Assembly (NCBI GenBank): GCA_937881145.1
Contig: CALGFL010000481.1
Span: 1 to 12,628 of the forward strand
Direction: 5' to 3'
Length of the DNA stretch: 12,628 bases
Source: an uncultured Bordetella sp.
GTDB taxonomy: Bacteria; Pseudomonadota; Gammaproteobacteria; Burkholderiales; Burkholderiaceae_B
The position numbers and the translations under genes are program-made. Below, piece by piece: positions 6,081-12,628 of the stretch (positions are counted from its first letter, which is position 1; each line of letters begins with the position of its first letter). Below the pieces are notes generated by a model. That model was given only the letters and a program-made list of their open reading frames with translations, was not told the origin of the DNA and searched no databases.

Positions 6081-7115
6081 TCAGGACTCTTGCCGCGCTT
6101 CGCGCGCCAGCAGCGACGATACCGCCGTGACCGGGGCCACACCGTCAAACAGCACCGCGCACACGGCTTCGGTGATGGGTAGTTCCACGCGCAGTTGGCG
6201 CGCCCGCGCGAGCACGGCGCGCGCGCAGCGCACGCCTTCGGCCGTGATGCCGCTGGCCAGGATGTCGGCCAGCGCGCGGCCGGCGCCGATTTCCAGGCCC
6301 ACGCGGCGGTTGCGCGAAAGATCGCCCGTGGCCGTCAGCACCAGGTCGCCCAGGCCGGTGAGACCCGAGAAGGTTTCGGCCTGAGCGCCCAGGGCCAGTC
6401 CGAAGCGGGTGATCTCGGCCAGGCCGCGCGTGATCAGCGCCGCGCGGGCGTTGGTGCCCAGGCGCAGGCCGTCGGCGATGCCGCAGGCCACGGCGATGAC
6501 GTTCTTGAGCGCGCCGCCCACCTCAACGCCGATGACGTCGGCGCTGGCATACACGCGCATCGGCCCGCCATGCAGGGCCGCAATCGTGGTTTCTCGCACG
6601 GCGGATTCGCCGCTGGCGACGGTCAATGCCACAGGCAGGCCTTGCGCCACTTCGCGTGCGAACGAAGGGCCCGAGAGCACGCCGCCGCGCCACCCGTCGG
6701 GCAACGCGGCCTGCGCGATTTCATGCGGCAGGCGCGATGTGCTCTCTTCGAAACCCTTGCAGGTCCAGACGAGCGGCACGTCGGCCAGGCCCAGCGCCGG
6801 CAGGCGTTGCGCCAGCGTGCGCAAGGTCTGGTCCAGGCCCGCCACCGGCATGCCCAGGATGATCAGTCCGCGGGCCGGATCGTCTTGCACAAAGGCCAGC
6901 GCGGCGTCCAGATCGCTGCCGACGAGCAACGATTCGGGCAGGGAAACCCCGGGCAGATAGCGGTGGTTTTCGCGCGCATGCGCCATGGTTTGCGCCAAGG
7001 CGGCATCGCGCGCCCAGAGCAGGGTGGGATGGCGCCGCGCGGCCGCGGCGGCCAGCGCGGTGCCCCAGCTGCCCGCGCCCAGCACCGCGACGCGCAAGGA
7101 GGCGGGCGTGTCCAT
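6081..7115 (-). CDS. gpsA: NAD(P)-dependent glycerol-3-phosphate dehydrogenase GpsA
   Basis: GpsA reduces dihydroxyacetone phosphate to sn-glycerol 3-phosphate, the backbone of phospholipids, in the cytoplasm. The 344-residue protein is close to the family length (about 340). The Rossmann nucleotide-binding motif GAGSWG is at residues 13-18, followed by the family stretches TCKGFE (118-123), [12 protein letters not shown] (148-159) and [18 protein letters not shown] (200-217) with the catalytic lysine Lys204. [11 protein letters not shown] (251-261), SRNR (267-270) and TAEG (291-294) complete the active-site signature. The start at 7115 lies 16 bp after the secB stop and has no good ribosome binding site, so translation may depend on reading through from secB. 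It is the fourth gene of the rhodanese-grxC-secB-gpsA run, the same order as in E. coli yibN-grxC-secB-gpsA. Confidence 0.96.
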   Translation of the reverse strand: MDTPASLRVAVLGAGSWGTALAAAAARRHPTLLWARDAALAQTMAHARENHRYLPGVSLPESLLVGSDLDAALAFVQDDPARGLIILGMPVAGLDQTLRTLAQRLPALGLADVPLVWTCKGFEESTSRLPHEIAQAALPDGWRGGVLSGPSFAREVAQGLPVALTVASGESAVRETTIAALHGGPMRVYASADVIGVEVGGALKNVIAVACGIADGLRLGTNARAALITRGLAEITRFGLALGAQAETFSGLTGLGDLVLTATGDLSRNRRVGLEIGAGRALADILASGITAEGVRCARAVLARARQLRVELPITEAVCAVLFDGVAPVTAVSSLLAREARQES

Positions 7116-7131
7116 GATGGCGTGGACGGGC

Positions 7132-7653
7132 TTACTGGCGCGTGGCGCCCGGCGGCAGGATGATGCCGGATTCGTTGCCGTTGGCGGCTTCGCCCTGCTG
7201 TTGCTGGAGCTGGGCGATCTGCTGTTCGTACAGCGCCTGGAAGTTCACCTCGGCCAGGTGCAGCGGGGGCAGCGACGTGCGGGTGATGGCGTCGGCCACA
7301 TTGGCGCGCAGGTACGGATAGACCATGGTCGGGCATACGATGCCCAGGATGGGGTCCATCTGCTCGACCGGAATGTTGGCCAGTTCGAAAATGGCGGCCT
7401 GGGTGGCTTCGACCAGGTACAGCACCTTGCCGTTGACGCGGGTCGTGACGGTGGCGGTGACGGTCGATTCGAAGACCGTCTCGGCCAGGCGCTGGCCGCC
7501 GACGTTGACGCTGACCTCGACCTGGGGCGTTTCCTGCTCCAGGAACACGTGCGGCGCGTTGGGCATCTCCAGCGAGAGGTCTTTCAGGTAGACGCGCTGC
7601 ATGTTGAAGGCAGGAGCATCGGGTTCTTGCTGGGTGTTTTGGTCGTCGGCCAT
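7132..7653 (-). CDS. secB: Protein-export chaperone SecB
   Basis: SecB is a cytoplasmic tetrameric chaperone that holds precursor proteins unfolded and hands them to SecA. The 173-residue product has the family core: [19 protein letters not shown] (16-34), the conserved N-terminal strand with the Lys-Asp-Leu-Ser-x-E-x-P-x-A-P pattern, and [20 protein letters not shown] (102-121) with the CP-T-x-x-Y-P-Y signature. [18 protein letters not shown] (121-138) follows. It is somewhat longer than E. coli SecB (155 residues) because of a Gln-rich segment around 144-153 and a tail ending [11 protein letters not shown], as in other betaproteobacterial SecBs. A GGAAA ribosome binding site precedes the ATG at 7653. 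The spacings to grxC (45 bp upstream) and gpsA (16 bp downstream) support one transcript. Confidence 0.97.
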   Translation of the reverse strand: MADDQNTQQEPDAPAFNMQRVYLKDLSLEMPNAPHVFLEQETPQVEVSVNVGGQRLAETVFESTVTATVTTRVNGKVLYLVEATQAAIFELANIPVEQMDPILGIVCPTMVYPYLRANVADAITRTSLPPLHLAEVNFQALYEQQIAQLQQQQGEAANGNESGIILPPGATRQ

Positions 7654-7698
7654 GAAATTTCCGTTGATGTGTGAGGCGGTGAAAAGGGAGAGAGGGGA

Positions 7699-7956
7699 TC
7701 AGCCGTTGAGCAGCGGCATCAGGCCGTCGCGGCGATCCAGGGCGACCAGGTCGTCGCAGCCGCCGACGTGGGTCGTGCCGATGTAGATCTGCGGCACAGT
7801 GCGCCGGCCGGTGCGCTCGATCATGGCCTGCCGCTGGCCAGGGTCATGGTCGATGCGGATCTTTTCGAGATCGGTCACGCCGCGCGCTTTGAGCAGCGCT
7901 TCGGCGCGCTGGCAGTAGGGGCAGTAGTCCGTGCTGTACATGACGACTTTTTGCAT
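7699..7956 (-). CDS. grxC: Glutaredoxin 3 (GrxC)
   Basis: This 85-residue protein is a classical dithiol glutaredoxin, the length of E. coli Grx3 (83). The active site CPYC is at 12-15 in STDYCPYCQRAEALL. The cis-proline stretch TVPQIYIG is at 53-60 and the glutathione-binding GGCDDL at 65-70. It reduces protein disulfides and glutathione mixed disulfides using glutathione in the cytoplasm. The reading frame is open upstream, into the rhodanese gene. The ATG at 7956 is taken as start because it begins the conserved fold (MQKVVMYSTDYC) and has an AGG-type ribosome binding site about 8 bases before it. Cys67 is an additional cysteine near the glutathione site, also found in E. coli-type Grx3. 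It sits 20 bp after the rhodanese stop and 45 bp before secB. Confidence 0.96.
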   Translation of the reverse strand: MQKVVMYSTDYCPYCQRAEALLKARGVTDLEKIRIDHDPGQRQAMIERTGRRTVPQIYIGTTHVGGCDDLVALDRRDGLMPLLNG

Positions 7957-7976
7957 GATGCGTGCCTGCGGGGGAA

Positions 7977-8408
7977 TCAGCTTTTTTGCGTTATGGGCAG
8001 GCCGGCCGAGAACCAGGCCTTCATGCCGCCTTGCAGCGCCTTGGCATCGGCGTAGCCCTGGGCGCGCAGGCGCGCGGCGATGCGCGGCGCGTCCCGGCCC
8101 TGCTCGCACACCAGGATGAGGGGCTTGTTCTTGGGCAGGCTGGAGACCTTCTGCTCGACATCGGCGGCCGGCAGGCTGCGGGCCTGCGCGATATGGCCGG
8201 CCTGGAACTGCTCGGCCGGACGCACGTCGACCCACACGGCCTGCTGCTGGTTGCTGATCTGGATGGCTTCGGATGTGCTCAGTCCGCCGCTCGTGCGGGC
8301 GTTGCGCAGGTTCGGAAAAGCCAGCATCGCGCCCGAGACGAGGGCGACGATGACGAAGAAGATATTGCTCTTGTCGAGCAGGAAGTGCAGAAGGTCCACG
8401 AAGTTCAC
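7977..8408 (-). CDS. Membrane-anchored rhodanese-like protein (YibN type)
   Basis: A single N-terminal membrane segment (about residues 14-32 from the GTG start, FFVIVALVSGAMLAF) is followed by a rhodanese domain. The domain has VDVRPAEQFQAGHI and the active-site loop CEQGRD, whose cysteine (Cys101) can carry a persulfide. ALQGGMKAWFSAGLP is the typical domain end. The size (143 residues from GTG 8408) equals that of E. coli YibN, which also stands upstream of grxC-secB-gpsA. The rhodanese domain probably faces the cytoplasm, though topology is not proven by the sequence. The GTG at 8408 is preferred because AGGAAAG lies 7 bases upstream. An ATG at 8438 (10 residues longer) is the alternative, with a weaker site. 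A TTG at 8474 overlaps a promoter -10 element and is unlikely. Sulfur transfer is a family inference; the substrate is unknown. Confidence 0.9.
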   Translation of the reverse strand: MNFVDLLHFLLDKSNIFFVIVALVSGAMLAFPNLRNARTSGGLSTSEAIQISNQQQAVWVDVRPAEQFQAGHIAQARSLPAADVEQKVSSLPKNKPLILVCEQGRDAPRIAARLRAQGYADAKALQGGMKAWFSAGLPITQKS

Positions 8409-8473
8409 GGCAAGGCTTTCCTGATTTTGGTTACGCATGCGCCAGGGCGAAAAATCCCTGAGCAAAGCAGTCA

Positions 8474-8503
8474 ATTATAAAATGAGAGTGTTACCGGTTC
8501 TAA
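8474..8503 (-). promoter_or_regulatory. Candidate promoter of the rhodanese-grxC-secB-gpsA run
   Basis: On the minus strand, a perfect sigma-70 -10 element TATAAT occupies 8479-8474. The -35 region is poor: with 18 bases of spacing it is TTAGAA (8503-8498, 3 of 6). Transcription would begin near 8467, before the rhodanese start codons at 8438 and 8408. It is one of the few AT-rich spots in the window, in the 153-bp gap before the divergent gpmA. Confidence 0.5.
8476..8483 (+). promoter_or_regulatory. gpmA: Candidate -10 element for gpmA, overlapping the divergent promoter
   Basis: The plus strand reads TATAAAAT at 8476-8483, giving TATAAA or TAAAAT as a -10 element. It overlaps the minus-strand TATAAT at 8474-8479. 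No good -35 match is seen at the right distance. If used, the gpmA leader would be about 70 bases. Weak evidence. Confidence 0.3.
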
Positions 8504-8561
8504 ACGACTTGGTTTTTCACCCGAATTCCACACGATCTGCGCGTTCGGCGCGGCCTCTACC

Positions 8562-9311
8562 ATGCATAAACTCGTACTGATGCGCCATGGCGAAAGCCAA
8601 TGGAACCTTGAAAACCGCTTCACCGGCTGGACCGACGTCGATCTTACCGACTTGGGCCGCGAGCAGGCCCGCCAGGCCGGCCTGTTGCTCGAAAAAGAAG
8701 GCTATTCCTTCGATGTGGCCTTCACCTCGGTGCTCAAGCGCGCCATCCGCACCCTCTGGATCGCACTGGACGCCATGGACGCGATGTACACCCCGGTGGG
8801 CAACACCTGGCGCCTGAACGAGCGCCACTACGGCGCCCTGCAGGGCCTGAACAAGGCCGAGACCGCCGCCAAGTTCGGCGACGAGCAAGTGTTGATCTGG
8901 CGCCGCGCCTACGCGATCGCGCCCGATGCCCTCGACAACGACGATCCGCGCCATCCGCGCTTCGATCCGCGCTACGCCCGCGTGCCGGCCGGCGAGCTGC
9001 CCGCCACCGAGTGCCTGCAAGACACCGTGGCCCGCGTGCTGCCCTTCTGGAACGATTCCATCGCGCCGGCCATCCGCGCCGGCCGCAAGGTGCTGGTTGC
9101 CGCGCACGGCAACAGCCTGCGCGCGCTCATCAAGTACCTGGACAACATGTCCGAGGACGATATCGTCGGCTTGAACATCCCCACCGGCCAGCCGCTGGTG
9201 TACGAGCTCGACGGCGATCTCAAGCCCATCCGGCACTATTACCTGGGCGACCCCGCCGAAATCGAAGCGGCCATGGCCGCCGTGGCCGCGCAGGGCAAGG
9301 CCAAGAAATAA
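8562..9311 (+). CDS. gpmA: 2,3-bisphosphoglycerate-dependent phosphoglycerate mutase GpmA
   Basis: GpmA interconverts 3- and 2-phosphoglycerate in glycolysis and gluconeogenesis through a phosphohistidine. The 249-residue product (E. coli GpmA 250) starts [15 protein letters not shown], with His9 in RHGE as the phosphorylated residue. [13 protein letters not shown] (17-29) follows. [17 protein letters not shown] (84-100) contains the acid-base residue Glu87, and [14 protein letters not shown] (180-193) contains the second catalytic histidine, His182. The C-terminal VAAQGKAKK is the flexible tail usual for this class. The ATG at 8562 begins the conserved domain exactly, although its ribosome binding site is poor. 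It is the first gene of gpmA-envC-ctpA, with 14 bp to the next gene. The E. coli equivalent of this locus carries the unrelated, manganese-dependent GpmM, so the enzyme class has been exchanged here. Confidence 0.97.
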   Translation: MHKLVLMRHGESQWNLENRFTGWTDVDLTDLGREQARQAGLLLEKEGYSFDVAFTSVLKRAIRTLWIALDAMDAMYTPVGNTWRLNERHYGALQGLNKAETAAKFGDEQVLIWRRAYAIAPDALDNDDPRHPRFDPRYARVPAGELPATECLQDTVARVLPFWNDSIAPAIRAGRKVLVAAHGNSLRALIKYLDNMSEDDIVGLNIPTGQPLVYELDGDLKPIRHYYLGDPAEIEAAMAAVAAQGKAKK

Positions 9312-9325
9312 GCGGACGGACGACG

Positions 9326-10840
9326 ATGCGCCCGATGGCAGGATGCACCTGGGCGGCCGCGCTGGCGCTGGCCGCTGCCTGCGCTTGCGCGGCGCCTGCC
9401 GCCGCCGACCTGGCCAGCCAGCAGACCCAGGCCGAGCAGAAGCAGGCCACTTTGCGCGCACGCATCGATGTCCTGCAGAAGGCCATCGATGCGCGCGAAG
9501 CGGCACGCAAAGACGCCGCCGATGCGTTGCGCGCCTCGGAAACCGCCATTTCGCGCATCGACCTGCAACTGCGCAACCTGGGTGTGGCCCAGCACCGCGC
9601 GCAAACCGACCTGGCCAACAGCGAGAAGCAGATCACGGCCGAGCAGGTCGTGCTGGCCGAGCGCCGCGAAGAGCTGGCCCGCCAGCTGCGCGCCGAATAC
9701 GCCAGCGGCCTGTCGCCCTGGGCCGCCTTGCTCTCGGGCGGCGACCCGCAGCAACTGGGCCGCAATCTGGGCTACCTCGATTTCGTCTCCCAAGCGCGGG
9801 CGCGCGCCCTGGCCGCGCTGCGCGCCGAGCTCGATCGCATGGCCCAGCTGCAAACCGCCGCGGCCAATCGCCGCGCCGACCTCGCCCGCGTGGCCACCGA
9901 GACCGCCGCGCAGAAAACCAAGCTTCTGGCCGAGCAGAAAGAACGCGCCGGCGTTCTGGCCCGCATCGAGGGCCAGCTTCAGGTCCAGCGTGTCGAGGCC
10001 GGCAAGCTGGGGCGCGACGACCAGCGCATGACACACCTGATCGACGACCTGCAGGTCGCCATTGCCCGTCAGGCCGCCGAAGAGGCGCGCCGAGCCGAAG
10101 AGGCCCGCAAGGCGGAAATGGCGCGCAAGGCCGAGCTGGCGCGGCAAGCCGAGCAGGCCCGCCAGGCCGAAGTCGCGCGCAAGGCGCAGCAAGCCAGGCA
10201 GGCGCAGCTGGCTGCCGAGCAGGCGCGCCGCGCGGCCGCCGCCGCGAACGCGGATAACGGCGCCGCGCAGGAAAATGCCAGTGGTTTGCAGCCGCGTTTG
10301 ACCGAATCCAGCACGCCTCGCCTGACGCCGCCCGCATTGCAGCAGCAGGCCCCCGAGACGGCGCCGCCGCCTCGCCAGCCCGTCGCCGTCGCCCAGCAGA
10401 GCAGCCAGGAGGACACCGAATCGCCCGTTCATGGCCCTCACGTCTCCGGCTCGGGCCTCAAGCATGGCCTGATGATGCCGGTGGCCGGCGGCGTGCCCCA
10501 GGGCCGCTTCGGCCTGGGCCGCCCCGACGGCGGCGTGTGGCGCGGCATCGTGCTGCGCGCGCCCGCGGGCGCGCCGGTCAGGTCGGTGGCCGCCGGCGTG
10601 GTGGTGTATGCCGATTGGCTGCGCGGCTTCGGCAACCTCATGATCGTCGACAACGGCCAGCACTACATGACGGTTTACGGCTACAACCAGAGCCTGCTCA
10701 AGCACGTGGGAGACCCGGTTGCCGCCGGCGATGTAATTGCCACGGTGGGCGCCACGGGCGGGCAGGTTGAATCGGGCCTATACTTCGAAATCCGCTACCA
10801 AGGCAGGCCGGTCGACCCGGCGCAATGGCTGGCCCAGTAG
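9326..10840 (+). CDS. envC: EnvC-like murein hydrolase activator (degenerate LytM/M23 domain)
   Basis: EnvC sits in the periplasm and switches on cell-wall amidases at the division site, under FtsEX control in E. coli. The 504-residue product starts with a signal peptide, MRPMAGCTWAAALAL to about Ala27. A long coiled coil follows (about 30-250), then a hexapeptide-repeat helix (252-293), a Pro/Gln-rich linker (about 320-375) and a C-terminal LytM domain (about 380-504). The LytM domain is degenerate. The first zinc-ligand histidine is missing (GGVWRGIVL), and SGLYFEIR (483-490) replaces the H-x-H motif of active M23 peptidases. The same losses mark EnvC as an activator without peptidase activity. 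YADWLRGFGN (428-437) and YGYNQSLLKHVGD (451-463) are very close to EnvC. The start at 9326, 14 bp after gpmA, gives a proper signal peptide; an ATG at 9335 is a possible alternative. ctpA follows after 28 bp. Confidence 0.92.
   Translation: MRPMAGCTWAAALALAAACACAAPAAADLASQQTQAEQKQATLRARIDVLQKAIDAREAARKDAADALRASETAISRIDLQLRNLGVAQHRAQTDLANSEKQITAEQVVLAERREELARQLRAEYASGLSPWAALLSGGDPQQLGRNLGYLDFVSQARARALAALRAELDRMAQLQTAAANRRADLARVATETAAQKTKLLAEQKERAGVLARIEGQLQVQRVEAGKLGRDDQRMTHLIDDLQVAIARQAAEEARRAEEARKAEMARKAELARQAEQARQAEVARKAQQARQAQLAAEQARRAAAAANADNGAAQENASGLQPRLTESSTPRLTPPALQQQAPETAPPPRQPVAVAQQSSQEDTESPVHGPHVSGSGLKHGLMMPVAGGVPQGRFGLGRPDGGVWRGIVLRAPAGAPVRSVAAGVVVYADWLRGFGNLMIVDNGQHYMTVYGYNQSLLKHVGDPVAAGDVIATVGATGGQVESGLYFEIRYQGRPVDPAQWLAQ
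10079..10204 (+). repeat. Seven 18-bp units encoding a hexapeptide repeat in EnvC
   Basis: Seven consecutive 18-base units encode residues 252-293 in the pattern [E/Q]-x-A-R-[K/R/Q]-A (EEARRA, EEARKA, EMARKA, ELARQA, EQARQA, EVARKA, QQARQA). The DNA units are diverged from one another, so this is an old expansion kept by selection on the protein, comparable in style to the TolA helical repeat. It lies between the coiled coil and the linker to the LytM domain. Confidence 0.8.
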
Positions 10841-10868
10841 GCCTCGGGCCCCAACTCAGGAAGTGTGC

Positions 10869-12425
10869 ATGAGCACCAGCAAGCGCAACGAAGCATCTCC
10901 CGGTCAAGACTCCCGCATTGAACCCGCGCGCCGCACATGGCGTGGCGCCGGGCTGATCGCAACAGGGGCAGTAGCCGGCATCCTGTTCAGCGTCGGCATC
11001 ACCGCTTTTGCACAAAAGGCCACCGCGCCGCTGCCGCTCAACGAACTGCGCCAGCTCAGCAGCGTATTTGCCGCCATCAAAGACAACTACGTCGAGCCGG
11101 TCAGCGACAAAAAGCTGATCGACAACGCCATCGCGGGCATGGTGAACAACCTCGACCCGCATTCGGCCTACCTCGACGCCGAAGACTACCGTGACATGCA
11201 GAGCACCACCCAGGGCGAATTCGGCGGCCTGGGCATCGAAGTCGGTGCCGACAGCGGCTTCGTCAAGGTGATCTCGCCCATCGAAGGCACCCCGGCCGCG
11301 CGCGCGGGCATCCTGGCGGGCGATCTCATCACCAAGATCGACGACAAGCCCACCAAGGGCATGTCGCTGAACGACGCGGTCAAACTCATGCGCGGCGCGC
11401 CCAATACGCCGATCACGCTGACCATCATGCGTGCCGACCAGCCGCGGCCCATCGTCGTCAAGATCGTGCGCGAGATCATCAAGGTCAAGAGCGTGCGCAG
11501 CAAGATGCTGTCCGGCGACGTGGCGTATGTGCGCATCGCCCAGTTCCAGGAGCGCACCGGCCTGGACCTGGTCAAGAACCTGAAGGACCTCGGCGCCAAG
11601 GGCGCGCCCAAGGGCCTGATCCTGGATCTGCGCAATGACCCGGGCGGCCTCCTGACCAGCGCCATCGGCACGGCTGGCGCCTTCCTGCCGCCCGATGCGC
11701 TGATCGTGTCCACCAAGGGTCGCGCGCCCGACGCCAGCCGCAAGTATCTGGCCGTGCCCAGCGAATACGCCCGCGGCCAAGGCAACTATCTGGACGACGT
11801 GCCCGGCTGGGCCAAGACGGTGCCCATGGTGGTGCTGATCAACATCGGTTCGGCCTCGGCCTCCGAAATCGTGGCCGGCGCGCTGCAGGACTACAAGCGC
11901 GCCAAGCTCATGGGCAACCGCAGCTTCGGCAAGGGTTCGGTGCAGGTCATCCTGCCGCTGTCGCAAGACACGGCCATCAAGCTCACCACCTCGCGCTACT
12001 ACACGCCCAAGGACCGTTCCATCCAGAACATCGGCATCACGCCCGACTACGTCGTGTCCGACACCGCGCAGGGCGATCTTTTCCGCCTGCCGCGCGAGGC
12101 CGATCTGCAGCACCACCTGAGCAATACGCAGACCTCGAACGAAATCAAGGGCGATGAAACGTCCAGCGCCTTGCTGCCCGCCACCAAGATCTTCGAGTTC
12201 GGCAGCAAGGACGACTTCCAGCTGCAGCAGGCCGAGAACCTGCTGGCCGGCAAGCCCGTCAATCCGGGCACGCTGTCCGCGGGCAAGAACGACACGGCGG
12301 TCGGTAGCGCCGCCGTCAAGCCCGTCGACACCAAGGGCGCGCAGCGCATGAAGATCACGCCGACAGGCGTCGTGCCCGAATCGGCGCCGGTGCTGGTGCC
12401 TCCGTCGACGGAACCTGCCAAGTAA
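10869..12425 (+). CDS. ctpA: Carboxyl-terminal processing protease CtpA (S41 peptidase)
   Basis: This periplasmic serine protease family cleaves proteins at or near their C terminus and, in several Gram-negative bacteria, controls cell-wall hydrolases. The 518-residue product has an N-terminal membrane or signal segment (27-48, ending TAFAQ) and a family start domain (LRQLSSVFAAIKDNYVEPV). A PDZ domain follows (about 113-200, with GEFGGLGIEVG) and then the S41 core. The catalytic serine is Ser330 in GSASASEI and the general base is Lys355 in FGKGSVQ. The 25-residue spacing and Gln359 agree with the Ser-Lys-Gln set of E. coli Prc. DLRNDPGGLL (253-262) is the conserved substrate loop. Residues after about 400 form a long polar, Pro/Ala-rich tail with no clear domain. 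AGGAAG is five bases before the ATG. It is the last gene of the gpmA-envC-ctpA operon and a strong terminator follows. Confidence 0.95.
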   Translation: MSTSKRNEASPGQDSRIEPARRTWRGAGLIATGAVAGILFSVGITAFAQKATAPLPLNELRQLSSVFAAIKDNYVEPVSDKKLIDNAIAGMVNNLDPHSAYLDAEDYRDMQSTTQGEFGGLGIEVGADSGFVKVISPIEGTPAARAGILAGDLITKIDDKPTKGMSLNDAVKLMRGAPNTPITLTIMRADQPRPIVVKIVREIIKVKSVRSKMLSGDVAYVRIAQFQERTGLDLVKNLKDLGAKGAPKGLILDLRNDPGGLLTSAIGTAGAFLPPDALIVSTKGRAPDASRKYLAVPSEYARGQGNYLDDVPGWAKTVPMVVLINIGSASASEIVAGALQDYKRAKLMGNRSFGKGSVQVILPLSQDTAIKLTTSRYYTPKDRSIQNIGITPDYVVSDTAQGDLFRLPREADLQHHLSNTQTSNEIKGDETSSALLPATKIFEFGSKDDFQLQQAENLLAGKPVNPGTLSAGKNDTAVGSAAVKPVDTKGAQRMKITPTGVVPESAPVLVPPSTEPAK

Positions 12426-12435
12426 TCGTCCAAGA

Positions 12436-12463
12436 GGCCCAGTCAGCGACTGGGCCTTTTTTT
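12436..12463 (+). terminator. Intrinsic terminator after ctpA
   Basis: GGCCCAGTC (12436-12444) and GACTGGGCC (12448-12456) form a perfect 9-bp stem with a 3-base loop (AGC), followed directly by seven T residues (12457-12463). It starts 10 bases after the ctpA stop codon. It is the strongest terminator in the window and marks the end of the gpmA-envC-ctpA transcript. Confidence 0.95.
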
Positions 12464-12472
12464 GCCGCCGGG

Positions 12473-12530
12473 CCGCCCCAAGGCAAAAACGGCCCCTTGG
12501 GGGGCAGCAAGCCGAAGGCGCAGCGTGGGG
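12473..12530. repeat. GC-rich hairpin element between ctpA and moeB, possible dispersed repeat
   Basis: CCCCAAGG (12476-12483) and CCTTGGGG (12495-12502) are a perfect 8-bp inverted repeat around CAAAAACGGCC. A run of short G-rich words follows (GGGGGGCAGC, GCCGAAGGCGCAGCGTGGGGG). I recall similar CCCCAAGG...CCTTGGGG plus GTGGGGG spacers between genes of Bordetella-like and Comamonadaceae genomes. Only one copy is in this window, so repeat status is from memory. Confidence 0.45.
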
Positions 12531-12553
12531 GCTTCAGTTTTACGAGCGTCTTT

Positions 12554-12628
12554 ATGAACGACCAGCAACTGCTGCGCAAGGCCCGCCATATCCTGCTCGA
12601 CGAGCTGGGTATCGAAGGCCAGGAGAAA
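12554..12628 (+). CDS. moeB: MoeB/ThiF/HesA-family adenylyltransferase (partial, first 25 codons)
   Basis: The frame from the ATG at 12554 is open to the window end and reads MNDQQLLRKARHIL, then LDELGIEGQEK. The pattern L-L-R-x-A-R-H-I-L-L-D-E-x-G-x-E-G-Q is the N terminus of MoeB/ThiF-type E1-like enzymes. These use ATP to adenylate the C-terminal glycine of a small sulfur carrier (MoaD for molybdopterin, ThiS for thiamine) in the cytoplasm. The nucleotide-binding GxGGxG and the zinc-binding cysteines lie outside the window, so the choice between MoeB, ThiF and HesA cannot be made. No good ribosome binding site is visible. It follows the ctpA terminator and should have its own promoter, which I could not identify in the 90 bases available. 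Confidence 0.75.
   Translation, partial: MNDQQLLRKARHILLDELGIEGQEK

Noticed and set aside
7957..8235. Extension of grxC upstream into the rhodanese gene
   Set aside because: The extended residues overlap the rhodanese gene in another frame and are low-complexity. Grx3 proteins begin at the equivalent of the ATG at 7956.
9239..10705. 488-codon open frame on the minus strand
   Set aside because: It is antisense to gpmA and envC. The plus-strand products are clear family members, and long antisense frames are expected in GC-rich DNA with strong third-position GC. Its composition (Ala/Gly/Leu/Arg) matches no family.
10698..12116. 472-codon open frame on the minus strand
   Set aside because: It is antisense to ctpA. 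CtpA shows the full S41 signature on the plus strand, so this is a composition shadow.

Overview
The window is GC-rich (roughly two thirds G+C by eye), densely coded chromosomal DNA from a betaproteobacterium. Product sequences (SecB, GpsA, CtpA, AidB-type acyl-CoA dehydrogenase) and the gene order best fit family Alcaligenaceae (Bordetella/Achromobacter group). That placement is from recognition, not from a search. There is no phage, insertion sequence, CRISPR array, tRNA or rRNA. Most of the window is conserved core genome, with one broken regulator and some non-coding structures worth checking.

Layout, left to right. (1) 1-297 (-) is the 5' part of a cysteine-dioxygenase-like cupin, cut by the window edge. 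It diverges from a LysR-type regulator (439-1311, +) broken by one in-frame amber codon at 784-786. The 141-bp region between them holds a symmetric T-N11-A LysR-type box. (2) 1461-3116 (+) is an AidB-type acyl-CoA dehydrogenase, convergent with a BioC-like SAM methyltransferase (3148-4080, -). (3) Divergent from that, comF (4158-4982, +) and trmL (4995-5465, +) lie 12 bp apart. (4) A minus-strand run reads from right to left: membrane rhodanese (7977-8408), grxC (7699-7956), secB (7132-7653), gpsA (6081-7115), then a small exported glycine-zipper protein (5472-5999). (5) Divergent from the rhodanese, gpmA (8562-9311), an EnvC-like amidase activator (9326-10840) and the carboxyl-terminal processing protease ctpA (10869-12425) form a plus-strand operon. 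It is closed by a strong intrinsic terminator at 12436-12463. (6) After a GC-rich hairpin-bearing spacer, the first 25 codons of a MoeB/ThiF-family adenylyltransferase start at 12554.

How the genes fit together. The block trmL / gpsA-secB-grxC-rhodanese / divergent gpm-envC matches the E. coli trmL-cysE-gpsA-secB-grxC-yibN and gpmM-envC neighbourhood. Here cysE is absent at that position, trmL is inverted, and the mutase is the cofactor-dependent GpmA rather than the unrelated GpmM. The block joins central metabolism (phosphoglycerate mutase, sn-glycerol-3-phosphate synthesis), thiol chemistry (glutaredoxin, rhodanese), export (SecB) and envelope maintenance (EnvC, CtpA).

I found no convincing new multi-gene system. 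The best leads are the amber-disrupted LysR gene beside an apparently intact operator, a 9-bp perfect inverted repeat just upstream of the ribosome binding site of the small exported protein, the seven-unit hexapeptide repeat in EnvC, overlapping divergent -10 elements before gpmA, and the hairpin repeat before moeB.
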